Assembly: GCA_020637755.1 (NCBI GenBank) | Contig: JACKJW010000013.1 | Coordinates: 12,270-76,269, forward strand | Direction of reading: 5' to 3' | DNA from: Brucellaceae bacterium | Lineage (GTDB): Bacteria; Pseudomonadota; Alphaproteobacteria; Rhizobiales; Rhizobiaceae | DNA length: 64,000 nucleotides | Part shown: one piece after another, positions 52,513 through 61,277 of the stretch | How positions within the stretch are numbered: position 1 is the stretch's first letter | Layout: every line of letters begins with the position of its first letter | The notes under the pieces: generated by a model | What the model saw: only the letters and a program-made list of their open reading frames with translations | The model's database searches: none | Told to the model about the DNA's origin: nothing | Made by a program: the position numbers and the translations under genes

Positions 52513-53925
52513 ATGGCGAAGCCCCGCGCGCAATTCACCTGCACCGCCTGCGGCACGGTGCACACACGCTGGGCCGGCAAGTGCGACGGCTGCGGCGAAT
52601 GGAACACGCTGATCGAGGAAGGCAGCCAGGGCGGCGGCATTGGCGGCGGGCCGCAGGCGCTGCGCTCGGTGCGCAAGGGCAAGCCGGTGGCGCTGACCAC
52701 GCTTTCGGGCGAAATCGAGGATGCGCCGCGCATTTCCACCGGCATTTCGGAACTGGACCGGGTGACTGGCGGCGGCTTCGTGCGCGGCTCGGCACTTCTG
52801 GTGGGCGGCGATCCGGGCATCGGCAAGTCGACATTGCTGATGCAGGCGGCCGCAGCGCTGGCGCAGCGCGGGCACCGGGTGATCTACGTTTCGGGCGAGG
52901 AAGCCGTGGCACAGGTGCGGCTACGCGCGCAGCGGCTGGGTGCGGCCGATTCCTCCGTGCAACTGGCCGCCGAAACCAATGTGGAGGACATTCTCGCCAC
53001 GCTGGAAGATGGTCAACGGCCGGATTTCGTCATCATCGATTCCATCCAGACCTTGTGGACCGACCTCGCTGAATCGGCGCCCGGTACGGTGACGCAGGTG
53101 CGCGCCTCGGCTCAGGCGATGATCCGCTATGCCAAGTCGACGGGCGCTGCCATCGTGCTGGTCGGCCATGTCACCAAGGAGGGGCAGATCGCCGGTCCGC
53201 GCGTGGTGGAACACATGGTCGATGCGGTGCTCTATTTCGAGGGTGAAGGCGGGCACCAGTACCGCATCCTGCGCACGGTGAAGAACCGTTTCGGCGCGAC
53301 CGACGAGATCGGCGTTTTCTCGATGGGTGACCGGGGGCTGGCGGAAGTGGCCAATCCGTCGGAGCTTTTCCTCGGCGAGCGCAGCGCGGCCTCGCCCGGC
53401 GCCGCCGTCTTTGCCGGAATGGAGGGCACGCGGCCGGTGCTGGTGGAAATCCAGGCACTGGTGGCACCCTCACCGCTTGGTACGCCGCGCCGGGCGGTGG
53501 TCGGCTGGGATTCGGCGCGTCTTTCCATGGTTCTGGCCGTGCTGGAAGCCCATTGCGGCGTGCGGTTTTCACAAAATGACGTCTATCTCAACGTCGCGGG
53601 CGGCTACCGCATTTCCGAGCCGGCGGCCGATCTGGCGGTGGCTGCCGCGCTGGTTTCCTCCCTCGCCGGTCTTGCCCTTCCTGCCAATAGCGTTTATTTC
53701 GGCGAAATCAGCCTGTCCGGTGCTGTGCGGCCTGTGGGCCATGCAGCCCAGCGGCTGAAGGAGGCCGAAAAACTCGGCTTTGCCCAGGCTGTTTTTCCCG
53801 CTGGCGGGGAGGATGCGCCAAGTCCGGGCATGGCAGGTGGTTTCAGGCCGGCGACGCTGGTCGATCTCGTGGCGCGGATAGCAGGAGATGCATCGGCGCA
53901 GCGGGGCAGGCAGGACGGGAACTAA
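52513..53925 (+). CDS. radA: DNA repair protein RadA (Sms)
   Basis: A 470-residue recombination helicase that acts on branched intermediates. It has an N-terminal zinc finger C10-x2-C13...C24-x2-C27, Walker A GGDPGIGKSTL, the RadA-specific KNRFGATDEIG motif and a C-terminal Lon-protease-like domain (VYLNVAGGYRISEPAADLAVAAAL region). A TTG directly precedes the ATG at 52513, which is preferred. Confidence 0.97.
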   Translation: MAKPRAQFTCTACGTVHTRWAGKCDGCGEWNTLIEEGSQGGGIGGGPQALRSVRKGKPVALTTLSGEIEDAPRISTGISELDRVTGGGFVRGSALLVGGDPGIGKSTLLMQAAAALAQRGHRVIYVSGEEAVAQVRLRAQRLGAADSSVQLAAETNVEDILATLEDGQRPDFVIIDSIQTLWTDLAESAPGTVTQVRASAQAMIRYAKSTGAAIVLVGHVTKEGQIAGPRVVEHMVDAVLYFEGEGGHQYRILRTVKNRFGATDEIGVFSMGDRGLAEVANPSELFLGERSAASPGAAVFAGMEGTRPVLVEIQALVAPSPLGTPRRAVVGWDSARLSMVLAVLEAHCGVRFSQNDVYLNVAGGYRISEPAADLAVAAALVSSLAGLALPANSVYFGEISLSGAVRPVGHAAQRLKEAEKLGFAQAVFPAGGEDAPSPGMAGGFRPATLVDLVARIAGDASAQRGRQDGN

Positions 53926-53959
53926 CGGCGGCTTGCCGCCTTCAAGGGTGCTTCACGAC

Positions 53960-54517
53960 ATGCCCATCACCATTCTCGACGGAATCCTGATCGTCTTCAC
54001 CCTCGTTTCGGCCGTGCTGGCAATGGTGCGCGGCTTCTCGCGCGAGGTCCTGTCGATCGCCTCCTGGGTGGCGGCAGCAGCGGCGGCCTTCTTCTTCTAT
54101 CCGGTGGTAACACCGTTCCTGGCGCCCTATATCGACAATCCGAAGATTGCCATGGCCGGCGCGGCGGCAGTGGTGTTTTTCATAGCGCTGATCATCGTCA
54201 CGATCATCACCATGAAGATCGCCGACTTCATCATCGACAGCCGTGTCGGCGCGCTCGACCGCACGCTCGGCTTCCTTTACGGCGCGGCGCGCGGCATCCT
54301 CGTTGTCGCGGTCGGCCTGCTGTTCTTCAACTGGCTTGTCGCTTCCAATCAGCCCGGCTGGGTGGCGAACGCCAAATCGCGCCCGCTGCTTGATGCCGTC
54401 GGCCAGAAATTGCAGAACCTGATGCCGGACGATCCGGAAAATTCCATCCTCAAGCGGCTCAAGCCTGGTTCACCTGAGGAAGCGGAACCGGCGGAAGAAG
54501 CGCCGACGAAGAGTTGA
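53960..54517 (+). CDS. cvpA: CvpA family protein
   Basis: A 185-residue inner-membrane protein with four predicted helices (about 3-22, 29-50, 60-86 and 101-125). In E. coli CvpA was linked to colicin V production and lies just upstream of purF; the same order is seen here. The GFSREVLSIASW and DRTLGFLYGAARGIL blocks are typical. The C-terminal tail is acidic (SPEEAEPAEEAPTKS). Its biochemical role is not settled. Confidence 0.93.
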   Translation: MPITILDGILIVFTLVSAVLAMVRGFSREVLSIASWVAAAAAAFFFYPVVTPFLAPYIDNPKIAMAGAAAVVFFIALIIVTIITMKIADFIIDSRVGALDRTLGFLYGAARGILVVAVGLLFFNWLVASNQPGWVANAKSRPLLDAVGQKLQNLMPDDPENSILKRLKPGSPEEAEPAEEAPTKS

Positions 54518-54624
54518 CATCCATCGCCCTGCCGGGACGGCCCGGCGGGCGAAATGATTTGCGGGCGCTGCCCGAGACCGATCCAAACCAAGCGCCTGAC
54601 AGGGCTGACGCAGGATATCCGGCC

Positions 54625-56082
54625 ATGGACGACCATTTCCAAGACAGCGAATCCGACGCCTTCCGCGACGAGTGCGGCGTGTTCGGCATCTTCGGGCGGG
54701 CAGATGCGGCAGCCGTCGTGACGCTCGGACTTCATGCGCTCCAGCATCGTGGCCAGGAAGCAGCCGGCATCGTCTCCTTCGATGGCTCGCAGTTCCATGT
54801 GGAACGTCATGTCGGCCTGGTCGGCGACACGTTCACCAAGCAATCGGTGCAGGACAGGCTGGCGGGTAACCGGGCCATCGGCCACGTGCGCTATTCCACC
54901 ACCGGCGGCTCAGGCCTGCGCAACGTGCAGCCGCTGTTTGCCGAACTCGCCGATGGCGGCTTCGCCGTCGCGCACAACGGCAACATCACCAATGCGGGCA
55001 CGGTGCAGCGCCGGCTGCAGAAGCAGGGCGCAATCTTCTCGTCGACCTCCGACACCGAGACGCTGCTGCATCTGGTGGCGCTCAGCACGCAAAAGGGCTT
55101 CAATGCCCGCTTTGCCGATGCGGTATGCCAGCTGGAAGGCGCGTTTGCGCTGGTCGCGCTGTCCTCGAAGAAGATGGTGGGCTGCCGTGATCCGCTTGGC
55201 ATCCGCCCGCTGGTGCTGGGAGATCTGGACGGCGCCTATATCCTCGCCTCCGAGACCTGCGCGCTCGACATCATCGGTGCGCGCTTCGTGCGCGACATCA
55301 AGCCGGGCGAGATGGTCGTCATCACCGAAAAGGGCATCGAGAGCAGCTTTCCCTTTGAGGTGCCGCCGCCGCGTTTCTGCATTTTCGAGTATGTCTATTT
55401 CGCCCGTCCGGACTCGCTGGTCGAAGGGCGCAATGTGTATTCGGTGCGCAAGAACATCGGCATGGAACTGGCGCGTGAAAACCCGGTCGATGCGGATCTG
55501 GTTGTGCCGGTGCCCGATTCCGGCGTACCCGCGGCCATCGGCTTTGCGCAGGAGGCCGGTCTTCCCTTCGAGCTCGGCATCATCCGCAACCACTATGTGG
55601 GGCGAACCTTCATCCAGCCGACCGATTCCATCCGGCACATGGGGGTGAAGCTCAAGCACAATGCCAACCGCCGCATGATCGAAGGCAGGCGCGTGGTGCT
55701 GGTGGATGATTCCATCGTGCGCGGCACAACGAGCCAGAAGATCGTGCAGATGGTACGTGATGCCGGGGCGCGCGAAGTGCACATGCGCATCGCCTCCCCG
55801 CCGACGCGGGCTTCCTGCTTCTACGGCGTTGACACCCCGGAAACGGCCAAGCTGCTCGCCTTGCGCATGAGCATCGAGGAAATGGCGGACTTCATCCGCG
55901 TGGATTCGCTGGGTTTCCTGTCGCTGGACGGCATGTACCGTGCCGTGGGCGAGGCCGGGCGCAATGCCGAATCTCCACAATTCTGCGATGCCTGCTTCTC
56001 CACCGAATATCCCACCCGCCTGACCGACCATGAGGGCGTGGACAATGTGCGCCAGCTCTCCATCCTGGCGGCCGGCAACTGA
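54625..56082 (+). CDS. purF: Amidophosphoribosyltransferase
   Basis: A 485-residue enzyme that commits PRPP to purine synthesis. The catalytic N-terminal cysteine, C17 in DECGVFGIFG, follows a 16-residue propeptide that must be removed. Cysteines in RFCIFEY, RASCFYG and FCDACFS match the four ligands of the [4Fe-4S] cluster of the B. subtilis-type enzyme. The PRPP site is VVLVDDSIVRGTTS. AGGA is 9 nt upstream of the ATG at 54625; a TTG at 54514, overlapping the cvpA stop by 4 nt, is a possible longer start. Confidence 0.95.
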   Translation: MDDHFQDSESDAFRDECGVFGIFGRADAAAVVTLGLHALQHRGQEAAGIVSFDGSQFHVERHVGLVGDTFTKQSVQDRLAGNRAIGHVRYSTTGGSGLRNVQPLFAELADGGFAVAHNGNITNAGTVQRRLQKQGAIFSSTSDTETLLHLVALSTQKGFNARFADAVCQLEGAFALVALSSKKMVGCRDPLGIRPLVLGDLDGAYILASETCALDIIGARFVRDIKPGEMVVITEKGIESSFPFEVPPPRFCIFEYVYFARPDSLVEGRNVYSVRKNIGMELARENPVDADLVVPVPDSGVPAAIGFAQEAGLPFELGIIRNHYVGRTFIQPTDSIRHMGVKLKHNANRRMIEGRRVVLVDDSIVRGTTSQKIVQMVRDAGAREVHMRIASPPTRASCFYGVDTPETAKLLALRMSIEEMADFIRVDSLGFLSLDGMYRAVGEAGRNAESPQFCDACFSTEYPTRLTDHEGVDNVRQLSILAAGN

Positions 56083-56092
56083 CAGGTATCCC

Positions 56093-56839
56093 ATGACGTC
56101 CCCTCTCGACCTTTCCGGGCGCATCGCGCTTGTCACCGGGGCCTCGCGCGGCATCGGCTACCATCTGGCCCGGCATCTTGCCGGCGCCGGTGCCCATGTC
56201 ATCGCGGTCGCGCGCACGCAGGGCGGGCTGGAAGAGCTGGACGACGCCATCACTTCGGCCGGCGGTTCGGCCACTCTGGTGCCGCTCGACCTGACCGACA
56301 TGGACGGCATCGACCGGCTTGGCGGCGCGATCCACGAGCGCTGGGGCAAGCTGGACATATTGGCGGCCAATGCGGGCGTGCTGGGCACGATCTCGCCGAT
56401 CGGCCATGTGGAGGCCAAGGTCTTCGACAAGGTGATGGCCATCAACGTGACCGGCACATGGCGCCTGATCCGCTCGGTCGATCCGCTGCTGCGGGCGTCG
56501 GATGCCGGGCGCGCCATCGTGATTTCGTCGGGTGCCGCCCATTCCTGCAAGGCGTTCTGGGGGCCTTACGCGGCCTCCAAGGCGGCGGTGGAGGCACTGG
56601 CACGATCCTGGGCACATGAGTCGGAGAACATGGCGCTGCGCGTCAATTGCGTGAACCCCGGCCCGACGCGCACCGCCATGCGGGCGCTGGCCATGCCCGG
56701 CGAGGACCCGGCGTCGCTGCCGCACCCGGCGGATGTTGCCGCCAGGATCGTCCGGCTCGCCGATCCTGCGCTGCGCGTCACAGGCCAGCTGTTCGACGTG
56801 CCGCAGGAGCGCTTCCTGTCCTACCGCGCACCGGCTTGA
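56093..56839 (+). CDS. SDR family NAD(P)-dependent oxidoreductase
   Basis: A 248-residue short-chain dehydrogenase with cofactor motif LVTGASRGIG, NAG in AANAGVLG, catalytic serine in VISSGAAHS and Y-x3-K in PYAASKAAVEAL. It follows purF after 10 nt. This linkage with purF is common in Hyphomicrobiales, but the substrate is unknown. The start at 56093 fits the family N terminus. Confidence 0.93.
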   Translation: MTSPLDLSGRIALVTGASRGIGYHLARHLAGAGAHVIAVARTQGGLEELDDAITSAGGSATLVPLDLTDMDGIDRLGGAIHERWGKLDILAANAGVLGTISPIGHVEAKVFDKVMAINVTGTWRLIRSVDPLLRASDAGRAIVISSGAAHSCKAFWGPYAASKAAVEALARSWAHESENMALRVNCVNPGPTRTAMRALAMPGEDPASLPHPADVAARIVRLADPALRVTGQLFDVPQERFLSYRAPA

Positions 56840-56976
56840 TGCTTGCTGCCAGGCAGAGGGAGCGGCTCTCCCCGCCCCGCACGCCGGGCGATTGACCTTC
56901 CCGTATCATCCGATAGGCTCATGTCTGGCCGGGTACGTGGCAACACGCGCCTCCGTGCAGGCTTGAGGAGGACCGC

Positions 56977-59208
56977 ATGGCATTTGCAGCGTGGGTGCTG
57001 GGTGGATTCCTGTTCGCGTTCATCGCCGCTTCGGCTGTCGAGGCGGCGACCAATGGGCTGACCTTCCGCCAGGCACTCTCCTACCTGCCGCTGAAGCTGA
57101 TCTGGCGGATCGATGACAGCGCCATGGCCGAAGCGCGCAAGGCCGCTGCCCCGGTCATCTATGTGGTCAGCCACCAATCGACGGTGGACCCGGCCCTGAT
57201 GCTGGCGCTGCTGCCCCATGACACGCTCCACATCCTTGATCCTGCCACCGCGGAATCGGGGTGGATGGAGCCGTTCCGCGCGATGGCCCGCTCGATCACC
57301 TTCAACGCCGAGCACGTGTTCGTCTCGCGCCGCCTGGTACGCCACCTGAGGGGCAAGGGGCGGCTCGCGGTCTATCTGCCGGAGGCGGTGGAGCCCGACA
57401 AGAAGACCATGCGGCTTTACCGCGCCATCGCGCGCATTGCCCTTCGGGCCGGGGCAGACGTCGTGCCGCTGATGGTGAAGGGCGCGCGCAATTCGCCGTT
57501 TTCGCTGGTGCCCGAGTCCAAGGCACCGCGCCGCCTGTTCACGCCGCTCAAACTGCTCGCACTGAAGCCGCTGGACATGCAGGCGCTGATGTTGCGCGGC
57601 GGACCCGGCGAGACCACGGCGACCCATGCCCTGTTCGACCGCGTGGCCGACGTGCGCTATGCCGCCGGGCGCGACGGCGCGGGCACGCTGTTCGATGCCA
57701 TGGCATCCGCCATGCGGCGCCATGGGGCCGGGCGCACGGCCGTCGCCGATCCGCTGACCGGGGCGCTGACCTATGGACGCATGATGGCGGGCGCACGCGT
57801 GCTGGCGCGCCGTTTCGCCGCACTGTCGCTGCCCGGTGAACCGGTCGGCCTGATGCTGCCCAATGCCAATGGCGTCGCCGTTGCCTTCACCGCGCTGCAA
57901 TCGGCGGCGCGCATTGCCGCCATGATCAACTACACGGCTGGCCCTGCCAATGTAGCGGCGGCCATCCGCACGGCGCGCATCCGCACCGTCATCTCGTCAC
58001 GCGCCTTTGTGGAAAAGGCCGAGCTTCAGGGCGTCATCGCGGCCATCGAGGCGGCCGGTGCCCATGTCGTCTGGCTGGAAGATTTGCGCGAAAGCGTTGG
58101 CGCGGTGGAAAAGCTCACCGGCTTCCTGTTGCGCTCCATCCCCGTGCAATGCGCCCGCCCGCCCGAAGCGGCGGTGATCCTGTTCACCTCCGGCTCGGAG
58201 GGGACGCCGAAGGGCGTGGTGCTGAGCCATGACAACGTGCTCGCCAATGTGGCCCAGATCGACGCGCGCATTGATTTTTCGCCGCGCGACCGGCTGTTCA
58301 ACGTCCTTCCTGTCTTCCATTCCTTCGGGCTGACGGGCGGCACGATCCTGCCGCTGGTGAGCGGGGTGGAACTGTTCCTCTATCCCTCTCCCTTGCACTA
58401 CAAGCTGATCCCGCAGGCCGTGGCCAAGATGAAGCCGACGATCATGTTCGGTACGGATACCTTCCTTTCCGGCTACGCGCGCACGGCCAGGGACAGCGAT
58501 TTTGCCAGCCTGCGCATGGTGGTGGCCGGTGCGGAAGCCGTGAAGCCGGAGACCGAGCGGGTGTGGCGCGAGCGCTTCGGCGCGCAGGTGCTGGAGGGCT
58601 TCGGGATGACAGAGGCCGCGCCTGTCGTTGCCGTCAACTCCCATACGCACGGGCGGCTTTCCACCGTGGGGCGCCTGCTGCCCGGCATGGAGGCCCGGCT
58701 GGAACCGGTGGACGGCATCGAGCGGGGTGGCCGCATGTGGGTGCATGGCCCCAACGTGATGCTGGGCTACATGACCACCGACCGGCCCGGCGAATTGCAA
58801 CCGCCCGCCGATGGCTGGCACGACAGCGGCGACATCGTGGAGATCGACCGGGACGGGTTCCTGGCCATTCGCGGACGGGCCAAACGCTTCGCCAAGGTGG
58901 CCGGCGAGATGGTGTCGCTCGGCGCGGTGGAGATGCTGGTGCAGGCGCTCTGGCCGGAGGAGCGCCATGCCGCCGTGTCCGTTCCCGACAAGCGCAAGGG
59001 CGAGCGCGTGGTGCTGGTGACGACCGCCGTCAACGCTGATCCCGGCGAATTGCGCGACTATGGACGCCGCGCCGGTGTGACCGAACTGATGGTGCCGAAC
59101 GACATTGTGAAGGTGCCGGACATTCCGCTGCTCGGCTCCGGCAAGACTGACTATTCCGGCGCCCGCGACATCGCGCTGGAAAAGCTCGGCCTGAAACACG
59201 CAGCCTGA
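56977..59208 (+). CDS. Aas-like acyltransferase / acyl-ACP synthetase fusion
   Basis: A 743-residue bifunctional protein. Residues 1-215 form a glycerolipid acyltransferase domain after one hydrophobic N-terminal segment; the HX4D motif is H66-QSTV-D71. Residues about 240-743 form an AMP-binding acyl-CoA/ACP synthetase domain with P-loop ILFTSGSEGTPKGVVLSH, LEGFGMTEAAPV and GWHDSGDIVEIDRDG. E. coli Aas (about 720 residues) has the same order and re-acylates lysophosphatidylethanolamine. It precedes pssA and psd, the phosphatidylethanolamine pathway, which fits a lipid-repair role. A 137-bp gap separates it from the SDR. Confidence 0.9.
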   Translation: MAFAAWVLGGFLFAFIAASAVEAATNGLTFRQALSYLPLKLIWRIDDSAMAEARKAAAPVIYVVSHQSTVDPALMLALLPHDTLHILDPATAESGWMEPFRAMARSITFNAEHVFVSRRLVRHLRGKGRLAVYLPEAVEPDKKTMRLYRAIARIALRAGADVVPLMVKGARNSPFSLVPESKAPRRLFTPLKLLALKPLDMQALMLRGGPGETTATHALFDRVADVRYAAGRDGAGTLFDAMASAMRRHGAGRTAVADPLTGALTYGRMMAGARVLARRFAALSLPGEPVGLMLPNANGVAVAFTALQSAARIAAMINYTAGPANVAAAIRTARIRTVISSRAFVEKAELQGVIAAIEAAGAHVVWLEDLRESVGAVEKLTGFLLRSIPVQCARPPEAAVILFTSGSEGTPKGVVLSHDNVLANVAQIDARIDFSPRDRLFNVLPVFHSFGLTGGTILPLVSGVELFLYPSPLHYKLIPQAVAKMKPTIMFGTDTFLSGYARTARDSDFASLRMVVAGAEAVKPETERVWRERFGAQVLEGFGMTEAAPVVAVNSHTHGRLSTVGRLLPGMEARLEPVDGIERGGRMWVHGPNVMLGYMTTDRPGELQPPADGWHDSGDIVEIDRDGFLAIRGRAKRFAKVAGEMVSLGAVEMLVQALWPEERHAAVSVPDKRKGERVVLVTTAVNADPGELRDYGRRAGVTELMVPNDIVKVPDIPLLGSGKTDYSGARDIALEKLGLKHAA

Positions 59209-59254
59209 TGATTGCCCGGAGAACCGATCTGAGGACCGCCCTGGCGTTGGGGCC

Positions 59255-60100
59255 TCAGCCCTTTTCGTCGCCCAGCGGATTTGCGGCGGCAATTTCACGG
59301 GCCTCGCGCTTGCGGTAGCTCATGGCCGAGACCGGCAGTGCCGCCAGATAGCCAAGTGCGACCACCACCAGCGCCTCGAAGGTGAAGGCGGCAAGGAACA
59401 TGATGGCAAGTGCAACGGCCAGGATGACCGGCACGGCCACCGTGCGCGGGACTTTCAGCCCCAGCGCCTTGCCGGACCAGACCGGAAGGCGGCTGACCAG
59501 CAGCAGAGCGACGGCCACCGTGTAGAGCGCAAAGGCGAAGGCCAGGCCCTTGCCCGGCTCCATGCCGATCTGGCCCAGATAGACCGGCAGCAACACCACC
59601 AGGGCGCCAGCCGGTGCGGGCACCCCGACGAAATATTCACCCTGCCAGGCGGCGCGGCCGGGATTTTCAGCCATCACGTTGAAGCGGGCCAGGCGCAGGG
59701 CGCAGGCAATGGCGTAGATCAGCGCGGCGATCCAGCCGAAAGAAGGCGCCAGGTCCAGCATGAAGAGATAGAGGACGAGCGCGGGCACAACACCGAAATT
59801 GACGATATCGGCCAGCGAATCCATCTGCATGCCGAATTTTGACGTGGCCTTCAGCGCGCGCGCGACGCGCCCGTCGATGCCGTCGAGGAAGGCGGCCAGC
59901 AGCACCAGCATGACGGAGCGCTGGAATTCACCCTCGATGGCGTAGCGCACGCCGGTCAGTCCCGCGCAGATGGCGAGCACGGTGATCAGGTTCGGCCAGA
60001 TCATGCGCAGCGGAATGTCGCGCAGGCCGGGGCCGCGCGCCTGGGCGCCGTTGCGGTTTTCCGGTTCGCCATTGGGATCGAAGGGCGGAAAGGCATCCAT
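59255..60100 (-). CDS. pssA: CDP-diacylglycerol-serine O-phosphatidyltransferase
   Basis: A 281-residue membrane enzyme making phosphatidylserine. After a polar N terminus comes PLRMIWPNLITVLAICAG, the signature D73-x2-D76-G-x2-AR...G90-x3-D94-x3-D98, and about eight helices. The RLARFNVM and FVGVPAPAGA blocks identify the PssA subfamily. It follows psd after 3 nt; together they make phosphatidylethanolamine. Confidence 0.95.
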   Translation of the reverse strand: MDAFPPFDPNGEPENRNGAQARGPGLRDIPLRMIWPNLITVLAICAGLTGVRYAIEGEFQRSVMLVLLAAFLDGIDGRVARALKATSKFGMQMDSLADIVNFGVVPALVLYLFMLDLAPSFGWIAALIYAIACALRLARFNVMAENPGRAAWQGEYFVGVPAPAGALVVLLPVYLGQIGMEPGKGLAFAFALYTVAVALLLVSRLPVWSGKALGLKVPRTVAVPVILAVALAIMFLAAFTFEALVVVALGYLAALPVSAMSYRKREAREIAAANPLGDEKG

Positions 60101-60103
60101 GGC

Positions 60104-60802
60104 TTATTCGGCCCTGACGTGGGGCGCAGGACGGCCCGTGCCGTGATCGGCCAGCACCGTTTCGCCCGCAATCATCGACTGGCCGATGGCGACGCGCGGC
60201 GTGTAGCCATCCGGCAGGTACACATCGACGCGGCTGCCGAAGCGGATCAGGCCGAAGCGCTCGCCCGCGCGGATATCCTCGCCCTCGCCCGCCCAGCACA
60301 GGATGCGGCGTGCCACGAGCCCCGCCACCTGCACCGCCGCGATGGTGCCGTGCGGGCCTTCCAGCACGACGCCGTTGCGCTCGTTCTCCTCGCTCGCCTT
60401 GTCCAGCTCGGCATTCAGGAATTTGCCTGGCCGGTGGACGATGCGGGTGATGCGGCCGCGCACCGGGGCGCGGTTCACGTGGACGGAGAAGACATTCATG
60501 AAAACCGAGATGCGCTGCATCGGCTCCGGCCCCATTCCCAGTTCGGCGGGCGGGGCGGCGCGGTCAATCAGCGAGACGATACCGTCGGCAGGTGAAATCA
60601 CCAGATCATCATCGACCGGCACGATCCGCTCGGGATCGCGAAAGAAATAGGCGCACCAGCCGGTAAGGATGAGGCCGATCCAGAAAAGCGGCGACCAGAT
60701 GAGGCCCAGAACCAGCGCTGCGGCGAAGAAAGCGGCGACGAAGGGCCAGCCTTCCCGGCGCACCGGAACGAAGGTTCTTGTAATCGTGTCGGCAAGACTC
60801 AT
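60104..60802 (-). CDS. psd: Phosphatidylserine decarboxylase proenzyme
   Basis: A 232-residue short-form decarboxylase. The self-cleavage site that generates the pyruvoyl group is the G-S pair in LIRFGSRVDVYLP. Two hydrophobic stretches near the N terminus (about 18-50) anchor it to the membrane. VFMNVFSVHVNRAPVRG and RNGVVLEG are typical. The ATG at 60802 is preferred; a longer frame upstream runs into the repeat region. It is first in a psd-pssA pair. Confidence 0.95.
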   Translation of the reverse strand: MSLADTITRTFVPVRREGWPFVAAFFAAALVLGLIWSPLFWIGLILTGWCAYFFRDPERIVPVDDDLVISPADGIVSLIDRAAPPAELGMGPEPMQRISVFMNVFSVHVNRAPVRGRITRIVHRPGKFLNAELDKASEENERNGVVLEGPHGTIAAVQVAGLVARRILCWAGEGEDIRAGERFGLIRFGSRVDVYLPDGYTPRVAIGQSMIAGETVLADHGTGRPAPHVRAE

Positions 60803-60908
60803 CACGGCACCCTTTCTGGCGATTTCCCCGTCTACCGGAACCGGGCGGATGGCGCAAGAAACAGGGGGAGTTGAGCGGAGGGGGACCGGCGGCGGGGTTG
60901 ATGGCCGT

Positions 60909-61258
60909 TCTCTCCGCTTGCGGGGAGGCCGGAAAGGCGAGCGAAGCGAGGGCGGTCCGGGCGGGGGTGAGTAGCAGTAGCGATGTTCACCCCCACCCGC
61001 GCCTTCGGCGCGACCTCCCCCATCCAGGGGGAGGTTGGGCTCCGGCGTTCTTGTCTCCACAAGGGGAGGTGGCGCGGCAGCGCGCACCGCCTTCGCGGTC
61101 AGCGCTTTGATTTGCCTCACGGCATGGGTTCCCGGCTCAAGGCCGGGCATGACGCCGGAAATGGTGGTGCGTAATACCCCTCATCCGGCCTCGCTTCGCT
61201 CGGCCACCTTGTCGTTCCGCCATCTTCGATTCCTCCCACAAGGGGAGAAGGAAGAGAC
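60909..61258. repeat. Cluster of intergenic GC-rich repeats
   Basis: The 475-bp gap between the Atm1-like gene and psd holds no supported gene. It contains at least five repeat-like blocks. Two copies of a CACCCCC...ACCTCCCC...GGGGAGGT-type element are arranged in opposite directions at about 60909-60968 and 60987-61043; the second carries a perfect 9-bp stem (61013-61035). A CTCCACAAGGGGAGGTGG fragment follows at about 61055. A CCCGGC-N5-GCCGGG palindrome (61131-61147) sits within TTCCCGGCTCAAGGCCGGG. A CCCCTCATCCGGCC...CCCACAAGGGGAGAAGG element spans 61177-61258. Such mosaics are common between genes in Hyphomicrobiales. Confidence 0.75.
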
Positions 61259-61277
61259 GCAAGCGCCGCCCGCCCGC

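Noticed and set aside
60841..61275. CRISPR array in the repetitive intergenic region
   Set aside because: The blocks differ from each other, lack regular spacing and have palindromic GC-rich structure typical of dispersed intergenic repeats; no cas genes are nearby.
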